The notes: generated by a model not told the origin, from the letters alone. Shown: positions 1 to 7,519, counted from the first letter of the stretch. The stretch: DNA of 16,232 bases from Armatimonadetes bacterium UBA5352 (GCA_002411015.1 DHPY01000086.1:41867-58098); one strand, 5' to 3'. Numbers and translations: made by a program.

Positions 1-24
1 GCAACGGCAACGGCAACGGCAACG
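1..24. repeat. Hexanucleotide tandem repeat (GCAACG)4
   Basis: Four perfect tandem copies of the hexamer GCAACG open the window and run into an imperfect ACG tail. The same GGCAACGG word recurs near 14694-14701 and 14737-14744, so it is part of the intergenic repeat vocabulary of this genome. The stretch lies downstream of fhs. No gene is visible between the window edge and the fhs stop codon. Confidence 0.85.
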
Positions 25-43
25 ACGACGCCTCGCCTGCCGT

Positions 44-130
44 CCCAATTGCCAACTCCCGTTTGCCCATTTCCGCCGTTCACACGCCGTTCCCAATTGC
101 CAATTCCCAATTGCCAATTCCCGCCGTTAT
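44..130. repeat. Heptamer repeat block with shared CCCGCCGTTAT tail
   Basis: Read on the plus strand, heptamers CCCAATT and GCCAATT alternate perfectly at 92-119 (four units). A related two-unit copy with one mismatch lies at 44-57. The block ends with CCCGCCGTTAT at 120-130, only 5 bases from the fhs stop codon at 136-138. The same 11-nt tail, attached to a different heptamer (CCCATCA), sits at 5341-5365 directly after another minus-strand stop. It resembles in kind the short tandemly repeated heptamers of cyanobacteria; function unknown. Confidence 0.75.
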
Positions 131-135
131 CCCCC

Positions 136-1833
136 TCAAAACAGCCCCACAATCCGCCCCTCGTCGTCGATGTCCACGTCCACCGCTGCCGGGCGGGTGG
201 GAAGGCCCGGCATCGTCAGGATCTGGCCGCAGATCGGGTAGAGGAAGCCTGCGCCAACGGATGGCCGGATGTCCTCGATTGGCAGCGTGAAGCCGGTCGG
301 CCGCCCCTTCAGGTTCGGATCGTGGCTCAGCGACAGGTGCGTCTTCGCCATGCAGATCGGCAGCTTCCCGAGGCCCTGGCGCTCGAAGGCGCGTATCTTG
401 CGGCTCGCGACGGATGAGTAGCTCACCCGCGCCGCGCCGTAGATCTGCGTGCAGATCGTTTTGATCTTCTCCTTGATCGGGGCGTCGAGCGGGTAGAGGT
501 AGCGGAACTCACTCGGCCGCTCGCAGGCCGCGACGACCGCCTCGGCCAGCGTCGCTCCGCCCGCGCCGCCATTGGCCCAGACGGTGCTCTCCACGGCTGC
601 ATCGGCGCCGGCGCTGAGGGCTGCCTCACGCACCGCGGCGATCTCCGCGTCGGTGTCGGTCGGAAAGCGGTTGATGGCGACGATCGCGGGGAGGCCGAAG
701 CGCCGCACGTTCTCGATATGCGCCACAAGATTCTCCGCGCCCGCCACGACCGCCTCGACGTTCTCGCGCTCGAACTCCTCGGTGGGCGGCTTCGTGCCGG
801 GTTTGAACTCGAACGCCCCTCCGTGGAGCTGGAGCGCGCGCACGGTCGCGACGATCACGACCGCCGCCGGCCGGTAGCCCGCCACGCGGCACTTGATGTC
901 GCAGAACTTCTCCGCGCCCATATCCGCGCCGAAGCCCGCCTCGGTGGTGACGTAGTCCGCGAGCTTGAGCGCCATGCGGTCGGCGAGGATCGAGTTCGTG
1001 CCGACCGCGATGTTCGCGAACGGCCCCGCGTGCACGAACGCCGGCCCGTGCTCGAGGGTCTGCACGAGATTCGGCTTGATCGCGTGCGTGAGCAGCGCGG
1101 TCATCGCGCCCGCGGCCTTGAGGTCCTCGGCGGTGACGGGCTCGCCGTCGCGCGTGAGGCCGACCTGGATGCGCCCGAGGCGCTCCCGCAGGTCCTGCAG
1201 GCCGCTCGTCAGCGCGAGGATCGCCATGACCTCGGAGGCGACGGTGATGTCGAACTGCGTCTCGCGAGGGACGCCACCACGCGAGCCGCCCAGGCCCGTG
1301 ACGATGCTCCTCAGCGCGACATCGTTCATGTCCAGCCCGCGGTTCCACGAGACGCTCTGCGGGTCGAGCGCGAGCGAGTTCTTGTGCCACAGGTGCGCGT
1401 CGATCATCGCCGCGAGGAGGTTGTTCGCGGCGCCGACGGCGTGGATGTCGCCGGTGAAGTGCAGGTTGATGTCCTCCATCGGCAGGACTTGCGCATGGCC
1501 GCCGCCGCACGCGCCGCCCTTGATGCCGAAGGTGGGGCCCATCGAGGGCTCGCGAAGCGTGACGATCGCGTCCTTGCCGATATGCCGCAGGGCCTGCGCG
1601 AGGCCGATGTTCGTGACGGTCTTGCCCTCACCGAGCGGCGTGGGGGTGATCGCCGTCACGAGGATGAGCTTGCCATCAGGCCGGTCCGCGAGGCGGTCAA
1701 GCAGCGAGAGATCCACCTTCGCCATGTGATCGCCGTGGAGCTGCAGCTCCTCGCGCAGCGCATCGGCCTCTTCAGCGATCGCGGTGATCGGACGCATCGT
1801 GGTCTGTCGAGCAATCTCAAGGTCGCTGAGCAT
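136..1833 (-). CDS. fhs: Formate-tetrahydrofolate ligase (10-formyl-THF synthetase)
   Basis: The product has 565 residues, close to the 555-560 usual for the family. It makes 10-formyltetrahydrofolate from formate, THF and ATP in the cytoplasm, feeding one-carbon units to purine and formyl-Met synthesis or acetogenic pathways. Visible hallmarks are the P-loop TPLGEGKT at residues 65-72 and the family signature REPSMGPTFGIKGGACGGG near 94-112, followed by the conserved PMEDINLHFTGDIHA stretch. The N-terminus (SDLEIAR...MRPITAIA) aligns well with the usual Fhs start, supporting the ATG at 1833. A possible ribosome site AAGGAC lies about 11 bases upstream. It lies 143 bp downstream of the BioD-like gene, and a G-rich hairpin repeat fills that gap, so cotranscription is uncertain. 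No ZTP or THF riboswitch motif is visible upstream. The assignment is secure; whether it works in synthesis or formate release cannot be told. Confidence 0.97.
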   Translation of the reverse strand: MLSDLEIARQTTMRPITAIAEEADALREELQLHGDHMAKVDLSLLDRLADRPDGKLILVTAITPTPLGEGKTVTNIGLAQALRHIGKDAIVTLREPSMGPTFGIKGGACGGGHAQVLPMEDINLHFTGDIHAVGAANNLLAAMIDAHLWHKNSLALDPQSVSWNRGLDMNDVALRSIVTGLGGSRGGVPRETQFDITVASEVMAILALTSGLQDLRERLGRIQVGLTRDGEPVTAEDLKAAGAMTALLTHAIKPNLVQTLEHGPAFVHAGPFANIAVGTNSILADRMALKLADYVTTEAGFGADMGAEKFCDIKCRVAGYRPAAVVIVATVRALQLHGGAFEFKPGTKPPTEEFERENVEAVVAGAENLVAHIENVRRFGLPAIVAINRFPTDTDAEIAAVREAALSAGADAAVESTVWANGGAGGATLAEAVVAACERPSEFRYLYPLDAPIKEKIKTICTQIYGAARVSYSSVASRKIRAFERQGLGKLPICMAKTHLSLSHDPNLKGRPTGFTLPIEDIRPSVGAGFLYPICGQILTMPGLPTRPAAVDVDIDDEGRIVGLF

Positions 1834-1906
1834 GGGGCATCAAGTCCTTTGGTTTGAGCGGCGACCTGAAGCGAAGCCGCACGTCGTACGGAGGGGCCGG
1901 GCAGAC

Positions 1907-1972
1907 CTCCCCCTCTCCCGCCGCGCCGTGTCGTGTATGGCGCAAGGGGGAGGGGGCCGGGGGGAGGGGCCG
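1907..1972. repeat. G/C-rich hairpin repeat, copy 1
   Basis: A C-rich arm (1907-1920) and a G-rich arm (1943-1972, 30 nt) flank an inner stem GCGCC/GGCGC at 1923-1927 and 1939-1943. Both arms recur identically at 14857-14870 and 14896-14925. The centre differs completely between copies but is again self-complementary. The element sits between the BioD-like gene and fhs and might act as a terminator or processing hairpin. There is no T-tract on either side. Confidence 0.8.
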
Positions 1973-1976
1973 CCGC

Positions 1977-3083
1977 CTACAGCGCCTCCAGCACCGCGTC
2001 GAGGTCCATCGCGCGCTTCACGAGCCACTGGCCCTTCTCGACCTTCTCGGTGTCCGATGGCAGGATCTTCCCGACCACGTCGCTGATCTCGGAGGCCACG
2101 TCGTAGGTGCCCTCGCGGATGGCGATTACCGGCGCCTGGCTGCGCTCGATCAGCCGCAGCACGCTATGGTGCGGCATGATCCCGCCCGTGATGCACACGC
2201 CGATCGTCCCGGCGGTCTCGGATGATAGCTCCTCGGAGCTGATTGCTGCAAGTATCAGGTCATCGCGGTCGCCGGGGATGATCGCCAGCACGCCCGGTCG
2301 CAGCGACTGGAGGAGCCGGTGCGGATACTGCGCGCCGATGATGCAGTCGCTGATCCGCCGGTCGAGGTACTGTTCGCCATGGATGATCTCCGCGCCCGTC
2401 TCCGAGGCGATCTGGCGCATGGTCAGCTCGCTGAGGATCGGCTCGTAGGGGATCACGCCGAGCAGCCGGTCATCGAACTGCTCCAGCCACGTCGCGAGCA
2501 GCGGCTTCAGCTCGTCCATCTTCTTCGGCAGGAACTTGTTCGCGACCATGCCGATGATGTTGCAGCCCTCCTGGGCGAACATCGCGCGGTTGAGGGCGAA
2601 CTCATCGGCGGGCTTGCCGAGGCCGCCGCCGGTGACGACCATCGCGCCTGCGCCGAGGATCGCGGCCACCTGGGCGTTGCCCATGCCGATGATGGAGCCG
2701 ACGCCGGCGTGGCCGGTGCCCTCGACGATGACGAGGTCGGCGTCCTCGGAGATGCGGTCGTAGCTGGCGAGGATGCGGTCAATGAGCGGCTGGCGCGACT
2801 TGCGCTCGCGCACGAACTCGGTGGTGTAGCCGCTTGGGATGGTGACCGGGTTGCAGTCGGCCGGCTCGGTCTCGAGGCCGTAGACGGTGTTGATGAGGAT
2901 GACATCCTCGTCCACGTGCGCGCCGTTGACCTCAACGGTGCGCTGGCCGACGGGCTTCATGTAGCTGACCTTCAGGCCGCGGTCGCGCAGGGCGGCGACG
3001 AGGCCGAGGGAGACGAGGGTTTTGCCTGAGTGCTGACTTGTGCCGGCGATGTAGATGCCGGGGCAGCGGTCCTTGCGAGCCAT
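1977..3083 (-). CDS. BioD-like P-loop / DRTGG-domain protein (Pta N-terminal-like, stand-alone)
   Basis: This 368-residue protein matches the N-terminal half of long phosphotransacetylases (COG0857 type) without the acetyl-transferring domain. The N-terminal dethiobiotin-synthetase-like ATPase fold spans about residues 8-212, with P-loop GTSQHSGKT at 14-22, MKPVGQR at 42-48 and the EGTGHAGVGS stretch at 121-130. The C-terminal DRTGG-type domain spans about 215-335, with GDRDDL at 271-276 and ITGG at 298-301. In full-length Pta these domains are regulatory. As a stand-alone protein its role is unknown, probably nucleotide-dependent sensing or control of acetyl-phosphate or CoA metabolism. AGGAGG lies 6 bases before the ATG at 3083, a strong start. 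It precedes fhs on the same strand, an interesting pairing with one-carbon and acetyl metabolism. It is not BioD itself, because the C-terminal domain would be extra. Confidence 0.88.
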   Translation of the reverse strand: MARKDRCPGIYIAGTSQHSGKTLVSLGLVAALRDRGLKVSYMKPVGQRTVEVNGAHVDEDVILINTVYGLETEPADCNPVTIPSGYTTEFVRERKSRQPLIDRILASYDRISEDADLVIVEGTGHAGVGSIIGMGNAQVAAILGAGAMVVTGGGLGKPADEFALNRAMFAQEGCNIIGMVANKFLPKKMDELKPLLATWLEQFDDRLLGVIPYEPILSELTMRQIASETGAEIIHGEQYLDRRISDCIIGAQYPHRLLQSLRPGVLAIIPGDRDDLILAAISSEELSSETAGTIGVCITGGIMPHHSVLRLIERSQAPVIAIREGTYDVASEISDVVGKILPSDTEKVEKGQWLVKRAMDLDAVLEAL

Positions 3084-3162
3084 GGAGGGCCTCCTGCGAC
3101 GGATATGCGCCGGTGTCCGACGGGAGGATAGTTCGCGGAAAGGGGGCGAAGGACCTGCGGGG

Positions 3163-3193
3163 GGAGGTGAGGCGCGACCTTCACCCCACCTCC
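3163..3193. other. Hairpin overlapping the end of the TIM-barrel gene
   Basis: GGAGGTG at 3163-3169 pairs with CACCTCC at 3187-3193, placing the stop codon (3181-3183) of the TIM-barrel gene in the loop. There is no T-tract, so this is at most a weak terminator or stability hairpin between that gene and the BioD-like gene 97 bp downstream. Confidence 0.35.
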
Positions 3194-4011
3194 GCGATCA
3201 CTCTCCGCAGGTACTCCGCGCTGGCGCGGGTGCCGCGGATGACGTCGTCCGGCTCCTCATACTCGATCGCCCAGTAGCCATCGTAGCCGCCGAGCAGCAG
3301 CTCCTCCACGATCGGCGCCCAGTCGATCACGCCCTCGCCCACCGCGCAGTACTCCGGCGCGTCGCCCTCGTAGCGCACGTCCTTCCAGTGCGAGTAGACG
3401 ATCAGGTCGGCGTTCACCATCAGCGCCGAGAGCGGGTCCTCGCCGGCGTGGCGGAAGTTCGCCGGGTCGTAGTTGAGGCCAAGCGGCGCGAGGTCCCACT
3501 CCTCGTCAAGCTCGCAGACCGGCTCTATCAGCAGCCGGTAGCACTGCGCGCCGGTCGCGGTCACGCCACCGTGATTCTCCACCGCGACCGCCACGCCACG
3601 CTCGGCCGCGTACGCTCCGACCTCCCGCAGCGCGTCCGAGATGCGCTCGAAGGTCGCGTCGGTGTAGGCGGCCGCGCTCACCCATCCTGCGAAGATGCGC
3701 AGCACCTCCGCGCCAAGTGCCTCACACATCTCAAGCTGCGCGTTGGCCTTCGCGATCTCGGCCTCGACATCGGGGGCCGCGAAGTTGTTGCCTCCCGCGA
3801 GCGCGACGATCGCCACATCGGCGTCCTCCGCTGCCCTCAGCGCGCACTCGAGGTCGGCATCGGTGGCGTCGAAGGGCAGGTGCCCGGGCGAGTTCGGCCC
3901 GAGGTTCACCTCCACGTAGTCGATGCCCATCTCCTTCGCGGCGGCGAAGTACTCGGGCAGCTCCATCTTGCGGAACCCCCATGCGGCGCAGGCGAGCTTG
4001 ACGTCGGGCAT
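3181..4011 (-). CDS. Xylose-isomerase-like TIM barrel (sugar phosphate isomerase/epimerase family)
   Basis: The protein has 276 residues, typical for this single-domain AP-endonuclease-2/xylose-isomerase-like family, and probably isomerises or epimerises a sugar, keto-sugar or cyclitol with a divalent metal in the cytoplasm. Likely metal ligands are E145 (VAVENHG), D182 (NYDPAN), H208 (YSHWKD) and E250 (WAIEYEE), each at the end of a predicted barrel strand; E34 (DYVEVNLG) is also conserved in such barrels. The start is ATG at 4011 with AAGGAG 9 bases upstream. An in-frame GTG at 4029 would put this ribosome site inside the gene, so it was rejected. The upstream neighbour, a medium-chain dehydrogenase, is separated by 193 bp holding a large structured element. 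The substrate cannot be read from sequence. Confidence 0.9.
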   Translation of the reverse strand: MPDVKLACAAWGFRKMELPEYFAAAKEMGIDYVEVNLGPNSPGHLPFDATDADLECALRAAEDADVAIVALAGGNNFAAPDVEAEIAKANAQLEMCEALGAEVLRIFAGWVSAAAYTDATFERISDALREVGAYAAERGVAVAVENHGGVTATGAQCYRLLIEPVCELDEEWDLAPLGLNYDPANFRHAGEDPLSALMVNADLIVYSHWKDVRYEGDAPEYCAVGEGVIDWAPIVEELLLGGYDGYWAIEYEEPDDVIRGTRASAEYLRRVIAEVG

Positions 4012-4050
4012 GGTTGGTCGCTCCTTCACGAACTGCGTACTTGGCCGGTG

Positions 4051-4174
4051 GGAGGGGCCGCACGAGCGACATGCGCGCAGCGGATGTCGCGAGGCCGGCC
4101 CACTGCGGCGAAGCGAAAGATCATGGGCCGACCTCGCCCGGCTCGCAGGCTCGCCAGGCTCGTGCGGCCCCTCC
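4051..4174. other. 124-nt multi-branch structured element with 17-bp terminal inverted repeat
   Basis: The ends are perfect inverted repeats: the 17 bases at 4051-4067 (GGAGGGGCCGCACGAGC) are the exact reverse complement of 4158-4174. Inside are two further hairpins: GCGACAT/ATGTCGC at 4066-4072 and 4084-4090 (7 bp, overlapping the outer arm by two bases), and a 13-bp stem at 4090-4102 with 4124-4136 (one C-T difference, so G-U or A-C depending on strand). The whole folds as a closed three-way junction on either strand. It lies between the dehydrogenase stop and the TIM-barrel start. It could be a miniature inverted-repeat element, a non-coding RNA or an intercistronic processing/termination structure. 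No known RNA family was recognised. Confidence 0.8.
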
Positions 4175-4204
4175 GGTTCGCGGGCGGCTCCGCTGCGAGA
4201 CGTT

Positions 4205-5245
4205 CTATCGCCAATCCAACGCCAGCGTCACGACCTCGCCGGGCTCGTTGTAGACGCGGTCGTAGGCCGCGGTGGCCTGTTCGGCGGGCATGATGTCGGT
4301 CAGCAGATGCTCAACCTGCAGCTTGCCCTGCGCCATGAGGTCGAGGACAGCCGCGACCATCTCCGGGCGCTCCCCGCAGGTGGCGGAGAGGGTGAGCTGG
4401 CGGCCGAAGAGCGTCTCCGGGATGAAGAGGCTGATCGGCTCGAGATACATCCCCTGCGCGTGGATGCGGCAGTAGCCGGGCGCGTTGTGCAGCACCGCGT
4501 CGAGGCTGCTCGGCTCGCCGGTGACCTCGATGATCGCCTGCGGCTCGCTGCCGGTGCAGAGTTCACGAAGCGCGGGCCACAGCTCCTGCTCGGAGGTGTT
4601 GATGGCGCCTGCTGCACCCCACCTGCGCGCGACGTCGAGGCGGTTCTGGCAGAGGTCGGCGACGATCACGCGCGCCCCCCGAACGTGGCAGAGCTGCGCG
4701 GCCATCGAGCCGATCACCCCCTGGCCGATGACAAGGACGGTCTCGCCCTCGGCGGGGCGCACCTTGTACTCGACGCCATGCCAGGCGACCGCGCCAAGCA
4801 GGGCGAGACCCGCGTGCTCGAGCTTCACGCCCTGCGGGACCTTCACCGCGCGCCCGGCGCTCAGGCCGGAGTGCGTGGCCTTCGAGTAGACGACGGTCTC
4901 GAGGTGCCCGCCCCATGCGACGCAGTAGTCGCAGGCCCAGGCGCCGAAGAGGTTCGAGCCGACGACGAAGTCGCGGGGCGCGAGGTGCTCCACGCGCTCG
5001 CCGACCTCCAGCACCTCGCCGACGGGGATGTAGCCGGGGAGCATCGGGTACCACTGCGTGCCCGCGCGGCGCGAGTGGAACTGGCCGGTGTAGAGGTCGA
5101 GTTCGGTGCCGCGGGAGATCGTGGAGAAGACGGTGCGGGTAATCGCACCGGTCTCATCCATCTCAGGCACGGGGATGTCGCTGCGCAGTTCGGCATGGAG
5201 CGGCTTCGTAAAGGCGACGCCGGTGCAGGTCTTCTCTTCGGACAT
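4205..5245 (-). CDS. Medium-chain (zinc-type) dehydrogenase, BchC-like subgroup
   Basis: A 346-residue MDR-superfamily oxidoreductase that likely oxidises or reduces a sugar/polyol-like substrate with NAD. The N-terminal GroES-like domain covers about residues 1-150; the nucleotide-binding fold follows, with GQGVIG at 174-179 and an acidic residue D197 at the end of strand beta-2, which favours NAD over NADP. The usual catalytic Cys in CGTD of zinc alcohol dehydrogenases is replaced by STISRGTELDLYTG at 41-54, the ISxGTE pattern seen in BchC-like and related dehydrogenases, and the four-Cys structural zinc lobe is absent. PGYIPVGEVLEVG at 70-82 replaces the usual PGHE motif. GAGGGA lies about 7 bases before the ATG at 5245. 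Context with the isomerase-like barrel suggests a small sugar-modifying set; photosynthetic function is not implied. Confidence 0.88.
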   Translation of the reverse strand: MSEEKTCTGVAFTKPLHAELRSDIPVPEMDETGAITRTVFSTISRGTELDLYTGQFHSRRAGTQWYPMLPGYIPVGEVLEVGERVEHLAPRDFVVGSNLFGAWACDYCVAWGGHLETVVYSKATHSGLSAGRAVKVPQGVKLEHAGLALLGAVAWHGVEYKVRPAEGETVLVIGQGVIGSMAAQLCHVRGARVIVADLCQNRLDVARRWGAAGAINTSEQELWPALRELCTGSEPQAIIEVTGEPSSLDAVLHNAPGYCRIHAQGMYLEPISLFIPETLFGRQLTLSATCGERPEMVAAVLDLMAQGKLQVEHLLTDIMPAEQATAAYDRVYNEPGEVVTLALDWR

Positions 5246-5285
5246 GAGCGATCCCTCGCAAGCGTGAGTAGCTCCAGCAAACAGC

Positions 5286-5306
5286 GCACGGGCGGGACGC
5301 CCGTGC
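5286..5306. repeat. GGA-loop hairpin repeat (9-bp stem)
   Basis: GCACGGGCG at 5286-5294 pairs perfectly with CGCCCGTGC at 5298-5306 around the loop GGA. It has the same architecture as the hairpins at 14704-14722 and 15026-15044, which also close on GGA but with a T-A instead of G-C closing pair. It lies between the membrane protein gene and the dehydrogenase gene. Confidence 0.75.
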
Positions 5307-5340
5307 CGTGTGAAGGTCCAGAACCTCAGCGTGTCGTCCC

Positions 5341-5365
5341 CCCATCACCCATCACCCGCCGTTAT
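5341..5365. repeat. Heptamer (CCCATCA)2 plus CCCGCCGTTAT block
   Basis: Two perfect CCCATCA heptamers (5341-5354) are followed by the 11-nt block CCCGCCGTTAT at 5355-5365, which touches the stop codon of the membrane protein gene (5365-5367). The same 11-nt block sits at 120-130 next to the fhs stop with another heptamer. On the coding strand it reads as ATAACGGCGGG then heptamers. Confidence 0.7.
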
Positions 5366-7323
5366 CATCCAAACTGCACCATGTAGCCGTTGAAGACCTC
5401 AGGGCCGAAGATGGCCATGGCGATCCAGCTCAGGCCGCCGGCGAAGAGGTCGCCGAAAGCAAGGCCCAGGAAGAAGGGCATTGCGCGGCGGAACCAGCGC
5501 GCGCCTCCGAGGCGGTGGACGATCGACTTGATCAGCCAGATCGCGAAGAACGGGCCCCAGAGCGCGTAGCCGTAGTTGAGCGAGAGCGCGTAGCCGATCG
5601 GGTGGAAGGGCGAGCGAAGGAAGTAGAAGCGCGCGAGCACCAGTGCGAGCGTGATGACCGCGCCACCCGCCGCGCCCTCGACGCGCGGCCACTCGGGGAG
5701 CGAGGGGTTCTTCACCGCGCCCGCGGCGGCGGACCATTCGCGGGTGGCGGTCTGCACGTTGTAGCCGCCGCCTGTGGTGCCGCCATGCAGGACGTTCGCG
5801 CCGAACGCGTAGTAGCTTTGCAGGTTGAAGACGTAGCCGGCGGTCATGCCGACGAGGAAGGCTGCGATGATCACCCAGAGCATCCCGCGGCGGGAGAGGC
5901 CGCCCTCCTCCGCGAGCTTCTCGTTCTCGAGCTGATAGCCCATAAGTGAGGTGAAGTAGCCGCGCCCGATCCACGCGAAGCCCGAAACTCCGAGCAGGTT
6001 GCCGATGTTCGGCTTGATCAGCCCCTCGCCGCCGAAGAGCTGGTACATGCCGTTGCGCGCCTGGTCGAAGGGGTAGGCCCACATCGTCGGGACGCCGGTC
6101 TCGGCCCGGATGCGCGCGTAGACGAGGCCGAAGGCGAGGGTCATGCCGAAGTAGAGGACAGCGTGCGGGACCGACATGCCGATAACGGTCATCCATGCGA
6201 TGATCGCGATGAAGCCGCCGATCGAGCCCCAGAAGGCCCACGCCGGCGGCATCGGCTCATCGGAGTGGTCGCGGGTGGCTCGGCCGATGGCGGCGCGGGC
6301 CATCTCCGTAAGGTGCCCGCGGGCCGTCCACGCCAGCACCGCCATGAGCGTGAGGAAGGAGCCGATGCCCTGCTGCGGCGTGTAGGGCCAGCCTGCGCTG
6401 GCGCGGTAGCCGATCGCCGACGCGAGGCTCTGCATGAAGGGATCGAGCACGCGGAAGAACCAGACGGAGAAGAGCACGTCCAGCGAGACGAACCAGCCGA
6501 AGCCGAGTATCTCCGGGCGGTGGAAGAACGCGAGCGAGCGGAACGGTGTCCACGGCTCCTCGGTGAAGAGGTTGGCGAAGCTGAAGCGCTCGCTGAGGGC
6601 GGTTACCGCCGGGTTGTAGGCTTTCGCAATGTTCAGGCCATGGTGGATGAACACGAGTGCCACCGCGATCCAGACGAGCGGGCTGCGGAAGAAGCCCTCG
6701 GCGGCCTCTCGGATATCGGTCTGAGAGCTTTCGGCGGTGACATCGAGCGGGATCATCAGCAGCGGGTAGCGCAGGCGCTCATGCTCCGACCACTGCCTGC
6801 GGAAGAGCGTCACGAGGCACAGGCCGGTGCCGTAGAGGAGCGAGAGGAAGATCGTCCAGACCACCAGCGGGCGCGTCCAGGCGGCCCACGGGACCGCGCC
6901 ATCCTCCGTGCCCTCATACATCATCCGGATGACCTCGGGGTCGCTCGGGCCATACCAGTCCGGGAGCTGCGCAACCAGCTCCGCGGTGGCGGCCTGCGGA
7001 GAGTCGAAGTAGGTCGGGGCGGTCATCCACGGCAGCATAAGCTCGATGATGCCGAAGGTGACCGGGGGGATCGCCAGCACGAGGAAGGCGTAGATGACCA
7101 GGAGTTCCTTGCGGCTGAGGGCGCGGAGGCCGGGGATGCGCTTGAGCAGCGGCCCGAAGGCCATCAGCGCCACGAGGAATATGAGCGCGGGCACCGGTGG
7201 CACTGAGGCGATGTAGACGGGGGCGTAGAGCAGCCCGGGCGTCTGCACCAGCGATGCCTGGTGGATCCAGGCGATCGAGAGGATGGAGAGCACGATGGCG
7301 ATGATGATCGCTCGCAAGGTCAT
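5365..7323 (-). CDS. DUF6785/DUF6784-like polytopic membrane protein, possible transporter
   Basis: A 652-residue protein with about 12-14 hydrophobic segments, for instance near residues 4-20, 44-61, 74-95, 152-174, and then spaced to the C-terminus, where GYALSLNYGYALWGPFFAIWL and PFFLGLAFGDLFAGGLSWI form the last ones. The motif QWSEHERLRYPLLMIPLD at about 177-194 and the C-terminal HPIGYAL...LGLAFGD pattern match the uncharacterised DUF6785/DUF6784 proteins that are multicopy in Armatimonadota, Planctomycetota and relatives. The HPxGYAL element recalls oligopeptide-transporter-like permeases, so transport is plausible but unproven. The start is ATG at 7323 with GGGAG about 10 bases upstream; the longer frame to 7416 adds an Arg-rich, non-hydrophobic 31-residue tail and was rejected. 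A hairpin-rich leader precedes it (7383-7491). The neighbouring sugar enzymes suggest it imports their substrate (inference). Confidence 0.85.
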   Translation of the reverse strand: MTLRAIIIAIVLSILSIAWIHQASLVQTPGLLYAPVYIASVPPVPALIFLVALMAFGPLLKRIPGLRALSRKELLVIYAFLVLAIPPVTFGIIELMLPWMTAPTYFDSPQAATAELVAQLPDWYGPSDPEVIRMMYEGTEDGAVPWAAWTRPLVVWTIFLSLLYGTGLCLVTLFRRQWSEHERLRYPLLMIPLDVTAESSQTDIREAAEGFFRSPLVWIAVALVFIHHGLNIAKAYNPAVTALSERFSFANLFTEEPWTPFRSLAFFHRPEILGFGWFVSLDVLFSVWFFRVLDPFMQSLASAIGYRASAGWPYTPQQGIGSFLTLMAVLAWTARGHLTEMARAAIGRATRDHSDEPMPPAWAFWGSIGGFIAIIAWMTVIGMSVPHAVLYFGMTLAFGLVYARIRAETGVPTMWAYPFDQARNGMYQLFGGEGLIKPNIGNLLGVSGFAWIGRGYFTSLMGYQLENEKLAEEGGLSRRGMLWVIIAAFLVGMTAGYVFNLQSYYAFGANVLHGGTTGGGYNVQTATREWSAAAGAVKNPSLPEWPRVEGAAGGAVITLALVLARFYFLRSPFHPIGYALSLNYGYALWGPFFAIWLIKSIVHRLGGARWFRRAMPFFLGLAFGDLFAGGLSWIAMAIFGPEVFNGYMVQFG

Positions 7324-7382
7324 AGGCCCGCTCCCGTGGCGATCTCCGCGCAGCGTGGGGGTGGTTCGCCGGATGCGAGCAA

Positions 7383-7491
7383 GAGACCTGCGTGCCTGTC
7401 CGGTGGCGAGACGCATCCTTTGACGGAGGTCTCATGCCACGTCCCGCGAAGGAGGGACATACCCCCGCGTGATAGTGACGCACTACGGGGG
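7383..7491 (-). promoter_or_regulatory. Three-hairpin leader upstream of the membrane protein gene
   Basis: Reading toward the gene on the minus strand there are three stems. CCCCCG/CGGGGG (7486-7491 with 7462-7467) encloses the palindrome TAGTG-CGT-CACTA (7473-7485). GTCCC/GGGAC pairs 7454-7458 with 7441-7445. GAGACCT/AGGTCTC pairs 7427-7433 with 7383-7389 and encloses GCGT/ACGC and GCC/GGC stems. The last stem ends 60 bases before the ATG. This looks like a structured 5' leader or operator region; no known riboswitch class fits. Confidence 0.4.
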
Positions 7492-7519
7492 ATTGCTATG
7501 AGCGTGCTTCTGACCACGG

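Noticed and set aside
1..130. CRISPR array
   Set aside because: The repeats are 6-7 nt contiguous units with no spacers.
718..1857. 379-codon plus-strand open frame opposite fhs
   Set aside because: It is antisense to a certain fhs gene, is Arg-rich, has no recognisable motifs, and arises from high GC on the opposite strand.
1834..1976. ZTP or THF riboswitch before fhs
   Set aside because: The gap is mostly the G/C-rich hairpin repeat and lacks the conserved cores of either class.
3055..5386. Long plus-strand open frames (412 and 487 codons) opposite the TIM-barrel and dehydrogenase genes
   Set aside because: They run antisense to genes with clear catalytic motifs and ribosome sites, and their Arg/Ala/Gly-rich translations look like GC shadows.
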